NCBI GenBank assembly: GCA_021464245.1
Contig: JADCRB010000071.1
Span: 2,108,001 to 2,172,000 of the forward strand
Direction of reading: 5' to 3'
DNA length: 64,000 nucleotides
Origin: Carallia brachiata
Taxonomy: Eukaryota > Streptophyta > Magnoliopsida > Malpighiales > Rhizophoraceae
Both the position numbers and the translations under genes were made by a program. Below, piece after piece: positions 1 to 10,600 of the stretch. Each line of letters starts with the position of its first letter. The stretch's first letter is position 1. The notes below the pieces were generated by a model. It ran no database searches, was not told the origin of the DNA, and worked only from the letters and a program-made list of their open reading frames with translations.

Positions 1-958
1 ATAATAATAATAATAATAATAATTTGTTTGATGTATCAAAAAGAAAGAAAGCCACGGGAAAACGCAGCAAGGACGAGGTGGCTGTGAGACCAAGGTGGCT
101 ATGATTATTTCTTTTTTTTTTTTTTTGTCAATGATTTTATTTAGATTATTATTATTTGATTTTTTTTTTTTTTTGTGTTTTTAAAAAAGTTAAAGAGGCT
201 GCTCGGGTGACGATAAACAGGAAGTGCGATTTCTTGTTCAGGAGTGGAAGTTGTACCTGCTCGCCTTTCCCTTCTCTAGTCTAGCATTAGTGCATGACTA
301 CTCGTACCATAGAGAAAGAAAAAAAAGGAAAGAAAAACCGAGAAATACAGTCTAATTATAAGCCAACAGTCGCTGTTCACGAATTGATTATTCTTTGGGA
401 TTTATGATCTTGGTGTTCTAATTTGTATTGGCTATGATTAATAATGACATCTCATTGAACCAGTCAATTTTGTAACCACGAATGTTGGTGTTGCAACCAC
501 TTACAAGTTACAAGCTTACAGTAGGAAAGTGCAATCAATTAAACGACTAGCAGAAATTGTTATAGACTCCATTGTCAACCATCAAATTGGGTATGCCGAT
601 CTAAAATGACCATATTGGAATTGGCGTACTTTTTTTATTGGCAATTCCCAATTATTATTTGTGATGTCTGCATTCCAACGTAAAACCGGCAATTTCCTAC
701 ACAATTTGTTTTGTGATTTGTCAAATGGGTGTAAGTTCCAAACACCTTCACACTGAAACTTAGTATAAAATATCTCATCTAAGCCCAACAACGGTTGGAG
801 ATCCTCTTATAAGAGAGATAAAAGACATTAAATGAAAACGTAAAAGTAACCTTCAACCTTAACCCACATATGCAATAATCGACATACTTACAATACACAA
901 CTTTTTTTCTGCTAAAAAAAAAAAAAAAAACCAAAACGAAATGAAGCATTGACATAGA
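1..958. other. Intergenic, no gene seen
   Basis: The stretch opens with an (ATA)n microsatellite at 1-24. It continues with AT-rich DNA, poly-T tracts near 110-175 and a poly-A tract near 915-930. The short minus-strand reading frame at 582-791 has no recognisable motif, and I treat it as chance. Confidence 0.6.
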
Positions 959-1219
959 TTGAGGATTGTCGTCACTGAACGGTTGCGAAAGGAGTTAGAA
1001 GCTGCAACAGCCTTTCAGGAAGCAACAATCAACCAATTTATTTCAAGCCACAGGTTCAAAGCGAGGATTTCTAAAACAATTGAAGCAAATGACGCAGCGG
1101 CCAAATCAAAAATATATAAATTACTTAATGATACTGTTTTTCAAAGTACAATTCTGTTCATTCTGGTGATCAACATTCTGCTCACTCCAATCCAAGTAAA
1201 AGCAAAATTGTCCCACTGA
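959..1219 (+). other. Exon-like open frame, unidentified
   Basis: This plus-strand frame opens only with TTG, so it is not a complete gene. It does follow an AG at 956-957 and reads like real protein for about 60 codons: charged and amphipathic, with a helical pattern such as LRKELEAATAFQEA followed by SKTIEANDAAAKSK. It then runs into a hydrophobic stretch that may be past the exon end. It lies just beyond the 3' end of the convergent DUF1644 gene. I do not recognise the family. It could be a stray exon of a decayed gene, part of a plus-strand gene whose other exons I cannot see, or chance. Confidence 0.25.
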
Positions 1220-1412
1220 GAGGCACAAAATCCACGCTTGAGCTATACTTCAATTCCTTTCCTTCTATTCCACCTACATATCAAAGGAAAGTTAGTTAAC
1301 TCGCATATATTCTCTCCCAGGGCAATCTAAAATCATGTACATAGCTTAAGCAAAACTTACCCTTGGAACATCTGAAGGAAAACAATCGACCAGATGCCAT
1401 GACTTTCTGCGT

Positions 1413-2417
1413 TCATGAATTGTCTGGTGTTGTCTGTCGCCGAATGCGCTCACTGCGCCTCAGAAGAGGAGATCCACCATCTGACGAATCATTATCCTCT
1501 TCCCTAGAAGAAGAAGCAGTTTCCCCATCGTGAGTCTCCCCCCAAAGCCGGGTTGATCTCCTTCTGAAACTAAGTTGTGCTCTGGCTCTTGACATACCAG
1601 ACCAGCTGCTAATTCTTGGACTAGATCCAGGTCGAAAAACTCGGATAAGAAAAAATACAGTAAGCCAACCACCATCATCGATAGGCAAAATGTCATCATC
1701 ACCGTTCTCCTCTCCAATAGAAGATTGAAGTGTGCTGAGCAAGTCTCCAAGGTCCCTCTGGCGCTCGAGCTGCCTCCAGTCACGTTGCCGCCCTGGATCA
1801 GCCTCTGACGGCCGAACTAAGGGATGTTCGAGCCTTGCATGCTTCCTGAGGTCTGAATAGGTTCCACTAAACTCACAAGTCTCGCAGGAACAACTTCTTG
1901 GTTTTGCATTCATAAATCGTCTAGCGGGCTCCCTGACAATCCACTCTTTTATCTGCCCACGGCATAGGGGACACACTAACTTTGATTGCATCTTATTATC
2001 ACATGAAACCATTCCAGAGGATAAAGACCCTTCAACTTGCAAATCTGTAGCTGTTAACTCTGATCTCGAAGCCATGAATGAGTTTGTGGAAGTAAACACA
2101 TTGTCCTCTGGCTGTGTAGTTGAAGGCGATTCCGCAAATGACTTGCGGAACTGATCAAGACAATTAGAGTGGCGATAACTTGTATCACACATGTAAGGAC
2201 GACAGCCTTTATCGTGAGAGGTACATATGAGGAGAACAGCATTGTGAGGATGTTCCATGCAGACTGGGCACCTGGCTTCTTCCCATTCCTTTATGCTTTC
2301 CTCATTTTCTAAAGGGACTCTTGGTGAAGATAGTCTTTTATGGCTGGAGCTGCAATTGTAAGGGGATGCCCTACGCCTATCAAAAGATCTAGATCTATCT
2401 CTTCTATCCTTTGGCAT
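1413..2417 (-). CDS. DUF1644 family RING-like zinc-finger protein
   Basis: This single-exon frame encodes 334 aa, starting at the ATG whose complement is at 2415-2417. The frame stays open upstream, but that stretch looks like 5' leader, and the protein begins with the MPKDRRDRSRS-type basic start seen in this plant family. After a basic, serine-rich N-terminus comes the DUF1644 signature. It has CPVC at residues 50-53, a run of histidines and cysteines through GCRPYMCDTS and RHSNCLDQF (about 70-90), then CPLCRGQIKEW and a C2H2-like CETCEFSGTYSDLRKHARLEHP. The C-terminus is acidic and then basic. Family members are plant-specific, and some rice relatives are linked to salt and abscisic-acid responses. 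The biochemical role is unsettled, and E3-ligase-like or zinc-binding functions are inferred from the cysteine spacing. A leader intron probably separates this CDS from a first exon near 3.5-3.7 kb. Confidence 0.85.
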   Translation of the reverse strand: MPKDRRDRSRSFDRRRASPYNCSSSHKRLSSPRVPLENEESIKEWEEARCPVCMEHPHNAVLLICTSHDKGCRPYMCDTSYRHSNCLDQFRKSFAESPSTTQPEDNVFTSTNSFMASRSELTATDLQVEGSLSSGMVSCDNKMQSKLVCPLCRGQIKEWIVREPARRFMNAKPRSCSCETCEFSGTYSDLRKHARLEHPLVRPSEADPGRQRDWRQLERQRDLGDLLSTLQSSIGEENGDDDILPIDDGGWLTVFFLIRVFRPGSSPRISSWSGMSRARAQLSFRRRSTRLWGETHDGETASSSREEDNDSSDGGSPLLRRSERIRRQTTPDNS

Positions 2418-3735
2418 GTTGAGACTCCAAAAATATTGAGGACTTAAATAATGATTTCTCCTAAATCCTACAAAACCAAAGTGATTACAGCAATAAGAAA
2501 TAACACGAAGATCATTCAAAGCCCACCCGATGCTAACTTCCTAGCCCATGCACACAATAACAACAACAAAGCCTTAATCCCAAATTCAATTGGTCTCAGC
2601 TACATGAATCTTTTCTTACCATTCTGTTCCAAGCCAATGCATACAAAAACATCAGTGATGCCTTACAATGTATATGAGGTAGAATAAGCTATAATACTAA
2701 CTTCTAAGTTCACCATATCTCTGAATCCTCTCTCAGGTGCGCTTTTGGGTTGGGGTGGGGGGGGGAGGAGTTGCAGACATGTAGACAAAGACAGTCACTA
2801 AACAACAAAGGTAGCAAATATCCAATGTTACAAGAAGCAAAACTATCAACAAGAAGCTGTCCTTCACACGCATAAATATTATAAATGTATATATCACACC
2901 AAAAATGATACTCAAAAGCCTGATTGCACCTATGAAATAGGGTTTCCTTCCAGACAATACCATGTGTAAAAATCAATTGTTTAGATCCAAAAAACCGGAA
3001 TTTGACAAATCTGAAGGCGCTCCTTCAACAGTCAATTGTGTCATCAAACAGACCCTTGATGTAAACTACCATGTTCGGTGAAGATTTAACTAAACAAATG
3101 GATTCGAATACGGTTTCAGCACCGTGTGAACTAAAGGATAACAGCTTAAGCTAGCTAGCTCAGCAAGTATCATCCTATAAAGTCTAAAACGGGAAAAATT
3201 CTCAAACTTTGCATGAAATTCAACCTGAGAACAAATTCCCAAAGCTTAATGTCCTAATCAGACAACAATAACAGCAAAAAAAAAAAAAAAAAAACCCTAA
3301 ACAGAAGCTATCACTTCCGCAGTTTCAAACTGAAAACAGAGTAAAAACAACAGCCGAATCAGAACCATCGGAGCTCAGAAACCTTAATTTCCCCAAACAA
3401 AACTATAAACAATTCAAAAAAAAAACAAAAACAAAAATCCTGAATCAGATCCGAAATCGGAAGAAAGCAAAATCCCCGAATAAAATAACGCGCGGATATT
3501 ACCTTAAAATACTTTAATTTTTAAAAACGGAAATCAGACTATTCGAGAAACTAAAGATCTTTCTCTCGAATTTCTCCTGGCCTCCATCGAATCTGTTTCT
3601 ACAAAATCTTGAAAGATCGCAATCCCTTCCTCCGATCGATTCGATGTTCAAGAAAATATAGAGATCAAGAGAGAGAAGGGCTGCTGCTTTAGGGCTCTTT
3701 CTCACTTCGATCAGGAAGGAGAAAAGAAAGAGAGC
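2418..3735 (-). promoter_or_regulatory. 5'UTR intron and leader exon of the DUF1644 gene
   Basis: On the minus strand a strong donor (AAG then GTAATATCC) ends a leader exon at about 3503. A good acceptor (TTTTGTAG) lies at 2468-2470, which leaves about 50 nt of leader before the ATG. That gives a 5'UTR intron of roughly 1.0 kb. The plus-strand frames here, for example 2451-2687, carry no motif. The transcription start is inferred near 3730 from the TATA box upstream. Confidence 0.55.
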
Positions 3736-3756
3736 TCAGAAATGGACGAATGAGGC

Positions 3757-3766
3757 TTTATATAAA
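3757..3766 (-). promoter_or_regulatory. TATA box of the DUF1644 gene
   Basis: The palindromic TTTATATAAA lies about 30 nt upstream of the inferred start of the leader exon and is followed by an AG-rich leader on the minus strand. Confidence 0.55.
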
Positions 3767-4210
3767 TGGACGGTGTTGATGCGTCTGCGGCGGAAATTGA
3801 AAATTAAATTCGTATTTTAGGTTTTCCCTTAAAAAAAAAAAAAAAAACATTTATGTGACCGATATATGCTTAAGTCGGCGCCGTTTTTGTCTTTTTTGTT
3901 GGTCCTCCAATGGTGTCAACGAGTAGTTTCTACGTGGACGCACGTATCTTCTCTTCTTCTCGTGAATTCGTAAAACTTTTTATTTAGGAGTTTTAAATAA
4001 GTGGACTCCTTCATTAAAATTCAGTTGCTCCAACTTAATAAAAGCTTACTCAATTTTATTTGGTTTATCCGAATAAGCAATGCTCAAATTTAATTTCAAT
4101 TTTTTTTTCATAAATGAATCAATTTTTAATAAGAGTATGCTCTACTCCTTCGCTCATATTGGAATTTCTTTTTTGATTTTTTGTAGAACATTATAGAAAA
4201 GTATATTTTC

Positions 4211-4788
4211 CATAGTTTTTAAAACCGGACCGGACCGGCCGGTCGGACCGGAAAACCGGTGTACCGGTCGGTCGGACCGGAAAACCAGTAACTCCAAAAT
4301 CGGTGAACCGGCCGGTTGAACCGGTGAACCGGCAACCATGTCATCTTGATCAAAACGACGTCGTTTTATTTATATTTTTTTGGATTAAAAATGAGAATAA
4401 ATAATACTTATTTATATTAATGAAAAATGTAATATTTTTGAATTATATATTGACTCTATAATATTTATTTTTAGATATGAATATTCGATTAATAGTTCTA
4501 TAATATTTTATTTTTTATATTTATGCTTTATTAATTTATTTAATTAGAAAATTATCATAAATATTTTGTATTTTAATTTTATTTTAAATTTAAGTAGACT
4601 CATATTTTATTTTTTATGATTATACTCATTGTTTGTTATTAAAAAATGAAAAATTATAAGTATTAATTATTATTTTATCAAATCAGAATTGACCCGCCGG
4701 TTCAACCGTCGGTTTTTCAGTTGGACCGCTAAACCACTAACCCAATCTTCTTACCGGTTTAATAATCGGTCCAATTTTTAAAACTATG
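4211..4788. mobile_element. hAT-like MITE with GGTT/CCGG-rich ends and perfect 8-bp target duplication
   Basis: This 578-bp element has inverted ends CATAGTTTTTAAAACCGG on the left and the complement of CATAGTTTTAAAAATTGG on the right. It is flanked by a perfect direct repeat ATATTTTC at 4203-4210 and 4789-4796. Repeated CCGGTC/ACCGGT blocks sit just inside both ends, and the middle is AT-rich with no coding capacity. An 8-bp target duplication is characteristic of the hAT superfamily. The class assignment is inferred from that, since there is no transposase. Confidence 0.8.
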
Positions 4789-4796
4789 ATATTTTC

Positions 4797-6032
4797 ATAA
4801 GTTTTTCAATTTATTAAAAATTTTATTCCAATATTTGTATGATTGAATGTGTTGCGTTCTGTTATTCATTGCTCTTTTGAATAAATGGGAAGCATTTGAT
4901 CAGCATCCGTCACTCTCGTCCATACCTAGGCTTGATCGCTTCCACTCGCCATGGGCCCAATTTAACATTGATGTCGTTTGCAATCACAAAGAAGAAAGCA
5001 AAACTACCGCCGCGCGTTGTAATGGTTACGCAGTAAATGTGTCGATTATGAGATTTTAAAATTGAGTGTGTCAAAACACGCAGTAAAATAAAATTTAGGT
5101 ATTTTTTAATATAAGTCTTATTGCAATCATTCAAATTATCCATATCACTGAGGGAGAGACTCAATGTTCTCTATCGAAATTATCGAGATACTACCTCTGC
5201 TCTTTAAAAAAAGAAAAAAACAAGGACAAAGCAAAACTTAAGTCCAATCCATGGCAATTATGTGCCCGGTTCGAAGCACCTTTGATTGAGAAGCACGCAT
5301 GAGCGGATTATTGTATTGGATGTCAATTATCAACTAAAATGACATGTGACTATTCACGGGGTAGATCTTCTTTCTAATCGGAACAGGACAAATTTTAATT
5401 GGAAATCACTCTTAAAATACAAATTAAGAAGATGTAAATAGAGATACAATTTATTTGAAAATAAATGATTTTATATTTCAAAAATTTTATATTTAAGTTT
5501 CCTTGTGTACTTGTCTCGCCACCAAACTAATTAAAGTAACTTATATATATATATATATATATATTAAAAATGAAATATATGATAGGGATAATTTTTTTCA
5601 TTTTCACAAATTTTACACTTTTTTTAAAATTAAAATTGAGACTTCTAACATAAAAACTCAAATTCATAACCGTTGGAATGTCTTGTAAAAGACCAACGAA
5701 CTTATATTTATCAAATATTATTTCAGTGGAATAGGTTTAGAGTTGGATAAATCAAACCTAGGGTCTATCCTAGGCTGAAATGAATTGGAATCAAGCCCAA
5801 AAGATAGCCCAAGCTGACTTGCTCAAAACCCATTCGCTCATCAGACAGGTTATCAATAGAGATGAAAACAAAGGTTCGATTGGGCTCCCCTTCGAGCAAA
5901 ATATTACTAAATACTAAGGACTACTCGACCTGTCTAGGCCACTGACCCATCGGGCACCGCCATTGTGTGTAATTGGCTCTTTGTCACCTCAACAAAAAAA
6001 AAAAAAAAAAGCATATATATATATATATATAT
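4797..6032. other. Intergenic, AT-rich
   Basis: No gene is visible. The stretch holds an (AT)n microsatellite at 5541-5565, a poly-A tract near 5993-6010 and a second (AT)n run just before the next MITE. The short frame at 4847-5059 has no motif. Confidence 0.55.
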
Positions 6033-6487
6033 TAAGGTTGTCAGAACCGGACCAGTCATCGAACCGAAAATATTAGTGGGTCAAGGTTGAACCGGTATTT
6101 GAACCGGTATTTAATAATATATATGTGTATAAAAGTAATTATAAAAATAATATTTATAATAGTTTAATATTAAATATTAATTTTTCTAATTTTAAGGATA
6201 AAATTGAAATTTTTAATAGATTTAGAACTAAATTGAACTTTTAAATTAAAGTTAATGCTTAAATTATAATTTAAATAACATTTGGGGTCAAATTGTAATT
6301 TATGAATTTTTTAATTTTATTGGACCGGTTCAACCGGTCCTATTTTCACCGGTTTTGACCGGTTCTTGACCGATTTTTTTCGGTTTTGACCGGTTCGAGT
6401 CACCCTTCAAAATTTACCAAAATCGGCCCGGACCACTAGTCGGTCCTCAGTTCAACCGACCGGTTCGATCCGGTTCTGACAACAGTG
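6033..6487. mobile_element. hAT-like MITE, GTTGTCAGAACCGG family, copy 2
   Basis: This 455-bp element has near-perfect inverted ends: GTTGTCAGAACCGGA at 6037 and its complement ending at 6483, each with four more weakly paired outer bases. The right subterminal region repeats CCGGTTTTGACCGG-type units. The flanks (ATATATAT on the left, ATATATAG on the right) would give a 7/8-matching 8-bp duplication, but they fall in an AT microsatellite, so that evidence is weak here. It shares its interior, for example the GGGTCAAATTGTAATTTATG stretch, with the element at 13.5 kb. Confidence 0.8.
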
Positions 6488-6754
6488 ATATATAGAGGAT
6501 TTTTTTTTTTAAAAAGTGCAAACTATTTTGACTTTTTTCTTTGTTCTTTTTTCGCCTTGATGGGAAGTCCATACAAGAGCCGAACCCTTGATTTTCCCTG
6601 CTACAAGACCTATAAAATAGCTGAGTTTTTCAACGGTTAACCCAACTTACCAAGAGAATAAAGTTGCATGTGTGAGTTTAGACTCAGGAGCCACATTGTC
6701 CATTAGAACATCACCAATACAGCGTTATGCACACGAAATTCCAATTCTTACAAG

Positions 6755-7565
6755 TCAATTGTAGCCCTTTCCAAGGCAGTTCAGACAGCGCTGTACCCTG
6801 AGGAAAATCATAAACCATTAATGGACATAGAACTCTAGCACCAACAAAGACTAATAAATAATCAAAGCCTTGGGTATGCTCGCGAAAATGTACTGTACTG
6901 AATTTTGATTTTCTAAATATGTTAGTACGAAAATCATAAACTAATTGCCCACAATCATCACTGAATATTAATCTTACAAGTGTACTGTGGGATTGGTTTC
7001 CAATTTTTGTGCAGAAAATTAAGAGGAAAAAGACAAACTTTGAACCGATCACATACCAAAAAAAAAAAAAAAACAGAGAAATAAAGCTATACATGACATA
7101 AAACCAAAATAGGGAGTAAAGAGGGAAATAAAACAACTGTTATTTATAGTTGTGTAATTTACAATTTAATAAGTTTTTTAATAATATTAAAAAAAAAAAA
7201 AAAAGATGGCTAACCTGTTGCCATCGCAAGTAGGGCAGAGGCAAGGATTGATGGCGACAGGATCATACAAAGGCGACCATTGGATAGTAGCGTTGCCTTT
7301 GCATAGTTTGCATATGTAATACCCTTTTCCTCTGCAAGCCCCGCAAGGCAATGCGATCTTCCTCTATGGGGGGTGGGGTAGTTAAAGCACTAATTGGAAG
7401 GAATCACGCAAAGAGAAGCAATTGGCAAATGTTACTTACCCGTTTGCGTTCAGTGGCAAAGCGAAGCGTGCCGATAGCAATGGTGGAAGTGATATTGACA
7501 GCGACCAGACCGCCCAGGATGATGGCGGACGCAGTGGCAAGCGACTGCAGGGGCTTCGGAATCAT
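6755..7565 (-). CDS. Small membrane-anchored DnaJ-type cysteine-rich zinc-finger protein
   Basis: Three exons on the minus strand (7440-7565, 7215-7363, 6755-6797) with GT..AG introns give 105 aa. Residues 8-36 are hydrophobic and look like one membrane span or an organelle-targeting segment. The rest carries four CxxC pairs as in the DnaJ/BSD2-type zinc-binding domain: CGACRGKG (49-56), CKLCKGNA (60-67), CPTCDGNR (85-92) and CLNCLGKG (96-103). There is no J domain. Plant relatives of this type include small plastid proteins such as BSD2-like and SSUH2-like factors that act as assembly chaperones or thiol-dependent factors. A plastid location is inferred, not shown. The start was set at the first in-frame ATG (complement at 7563-7565). 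The frame is open about 40 codons further upstream, to a TAG at 7686-7688, without any ATG. Confidence 0.75.
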
Positions 7566-7688
7566 GTTCTGCGGGTTTTGGGAGGGGGTGGTTCTCACAG
7601 GACTTTCTCGAACAATTGGAGCTGAGATTGGAGTTTCTCGAGACACAGCGAGTTCGGCCAAAAACTCAGCACAGAAGACAGACCACTA

Positions 7689-10600
7689 TGCAATCTTGTC
7701 TTGGGAATTAAAAATGCGGGACGATGTCGGCCGTCCACGTCATTTTGCTACAGTGTCGCCAGTGTTGCAAGCAAAAATTAAAAATAAAAAATTATATCAC
7801 AATTTCAGAACCAGATGGTCTTCGTCGTCAACCCCTTTGGACCGGAGCACGAGGCTGGGCCTTAGATCTGTAGATTTTGGACTGTGGATCTTGTTATTTG
7901 GGTTTGTCTTTTGGATTCTGGACACTCGTTTGGTCGTTCATATGAGCCCCCAAATACTATGACTCGGAAACCGCTGATTATGGCTTTTGTTCAATAAGAG
8001 GGACTTAGGAGTTTTACTCTTACCTTTTCCATTCTCCGTATGAACATTACTTTCTAGCCGAGGAAAAAAAAATGACGACTTGGCATCTAGCTTCCCTGTG
8101 TTAACGAACGACGGCGTTTTGTTTGCTTGACTGCATTGCAATAAATCCCAACCGTCTCTTACTAAACTTCTTTGAGAAACTCCAAACCCAAGTGGTGAAA
8201 ATTTATAGGCCGAGAAATCTCCACGATACTTCCCTGAAGTGGGACCAAATATCATTATTCACAGGGATGTAGGCAGATTAGTTTGAGACAATTTGTTGTC
8301 TGTATTCAAATCAGATTGTTGATGATAGTTTAAAAATTTTCAAAATTACAACCAAAACAACAAACAAGTGAAACCAGCTAACCCATAACTACCAATAATA
8401 GTTTGGTTGATTTGATTAATTTGACAATTTGAACTATAATTTTAAAAACAGTTTTTTTGTCATCAACATGAACTTATCATTGTGCAATACAATCGAAAAG
8501 TTACAAATTAAATTTAGCACAAACCGTTATGAATGAAATCTGTTTTTTTTTTTTTTACAAAATAGTTTTGTGAAGTAATTATATTTTTCCTCCAACTTCT
8601 ACGTGGGTGATGTGTTGTGGTGTTACCCCAGCTATGTGCGCTATCAGCACTGTAGCAGCATTTACAGTGCATGTTGCAAGCATTTTCCTTCTACGTATTA
8701 TTATCCCAAATGTAGTTAATCAGCATTAGTCAAATAAAACAAAATATGTCTGATGTATAGGTTAGAATCATTAGAGACACCATTCTTCTTACAGCCCAGA
8801 GAAGCTGGTTGAATGCAAGAAAGCTATTCTGAGTGCTAGAGACATCATAATATTGTATATGGTTTTGAAAATGGTTGGGATTTTGTATATGGTCAACCTC
8901 TCTAGAATTAATTCTTAAATTTTAGTAATATTTGGTGCTCAGTTTGGTTTTGACAATTTTGGATTGTTAAAATCAAAACCAAACCGTGAATTGCGGTTTG
9001 CTTAAACTAAAAACCATAACCAATTTATTATTGACGGTTTTTATGTTTTCGATTTAGTTTTGGTTTGGTTCAACGAGTTAAACGGTTTGATGTACACTCT
9101 AATTACCGTTAGTTCAAGTCTTTGACATCAAATGACTCTCTTTGTGGTGATCAACTATTTATAATAATTAAGAAAATAATTTTTTTAATTACTTACTGAT
9201 TCTATTATGGATTTCTTGACTCTTTAATTTTTTCCGAAAAGGTTATGACAACATTATATCAAATTTATTTATTTATTTATTTTGTAATTTTCCTTGCTTA
9301 GATGGCCGAGGGAGAGCTACCATCAACATATGGGAGGTGATAAGATCTAAGTTTAAGGTTCAAACACAAGACTCAAGATTAGAGGTGCTTCCCTCCTCAA
9401 ATTTTAATTTGTTAGGGCACGCTCGGTTGCTGTTGACTTTAGTAGGATGCTGTTGGGACCCATTAAACAAATCCAAATCATAAGGGTTCAAACTTAAACC
9501 CCAGTCCAATGTCCAAACCAAATAAAACAACCAGCATTAAGACTACATAAATGTCTGTGACTCAATGGGTTGGAGCGGCCCATGATGTTATGTCTGTCTT
9601 CAACAATCTCCAATACTAAAGAAAAGAGCCCCCCCCAAAAAAAAACAAAAAAGTCAGATGCGATTGCCTCAGTATATGCATCCATATCCTCCATGAATTT
9701 GATCCCACTTCACTGAAATTTATGCTTTGAATGTCTCCTAAATTAGCTAGTGGATTGATACATGGTGTTGTGGGGTTGTCAGGTTGGCCATCTTTTGGTC
9801 AGAGCATTCCGCACGTTCTTGTATTGAAATATGTAATGTGTGCATGTTATTGGTTGTATATATGGTACTGTTTTATCCTTTTCTTTTAATTTCTTTCACT
9901 GTACTTAATTAGAAGTTCCATGCTCCTACGTTCTGTTGAAATATACTTGCATACTAACACATTCTAGGCTTGACGACATCTGCACTCTGCAATTGATCCG
10001 TAGTTGAAGCGATATGGGTATTTTTTTACTTTCAGTGAAAAGCGAGAAAAGTAAAAATTGGCAGGTCAACAGGAACGTGACTGTAGATTCATGATTGAAG
10101 CTAAGAGGCGATAATCCTCTCAACCCCGATCCCTGCTTCTGACCTTTTTTTTTTTTTTGTATTTAGATTCATTACAGAGATGCAATGAATTTGACGCGTA
10201 TTGAATGTGGACATAATTGAATATACATATTTATAGTTTTACTAGGAATTGTGATCATACATCAACACATTGAAAGAATAAAAATATACAACTAATGATT
10301 GTTGTGATCGTGCAATATGTGAAACTTGTATTTGAATCAAATCAAATTTACCGCATGCATATATACCTTTACCCTTTCTTATATTTTGAAAATTGATGTC
10401 TTCAATTCGCGCAACACATCTATGATCTATCTAAGGAAAAGTTGGCATTTGTTTAATTGTAATAAGAGTCCAATCTTGCCAAAACATTGGATAAACGAAA
10501 TACACTTTTTCCCCCTTTTTTGGACAATAAGACTAAATCCAACCATAATTTACAAGCTTATGAGAACTTTTGGACTTTCTAATTACGATTATTGGTACTC

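Noticed and set aside
1460..2242. Additional minus-strand frames within the DUF1644 gene
   Set aside because: They are out-of-frame shadows of the 334-codon reading frame.
6711..7136. A 141-aa minus-strand frame rich in F and Y
   Set aside because: It overlaps the intron and last exon of the zinc-finger gene in the wrong frame. Its middle is a translation of a poly-A/T tract.
7351..7962. A 203-aa plus-strand open frame
   Set aside because: It is antisense to the spliced cysteine-rich zinc-finger gene. The minus strand gives a coherent three-exon protein with four CxxC pairs, while this frame has no motif.
8930..9105. Hairpin-like AAACCAAACCG/CGGTTT region as another member of the MITE family
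   Set aside because: It lacks the GTTGTCAGAACCGG-type ends and a target duplication. It is more likely a fragment of a different repeat.
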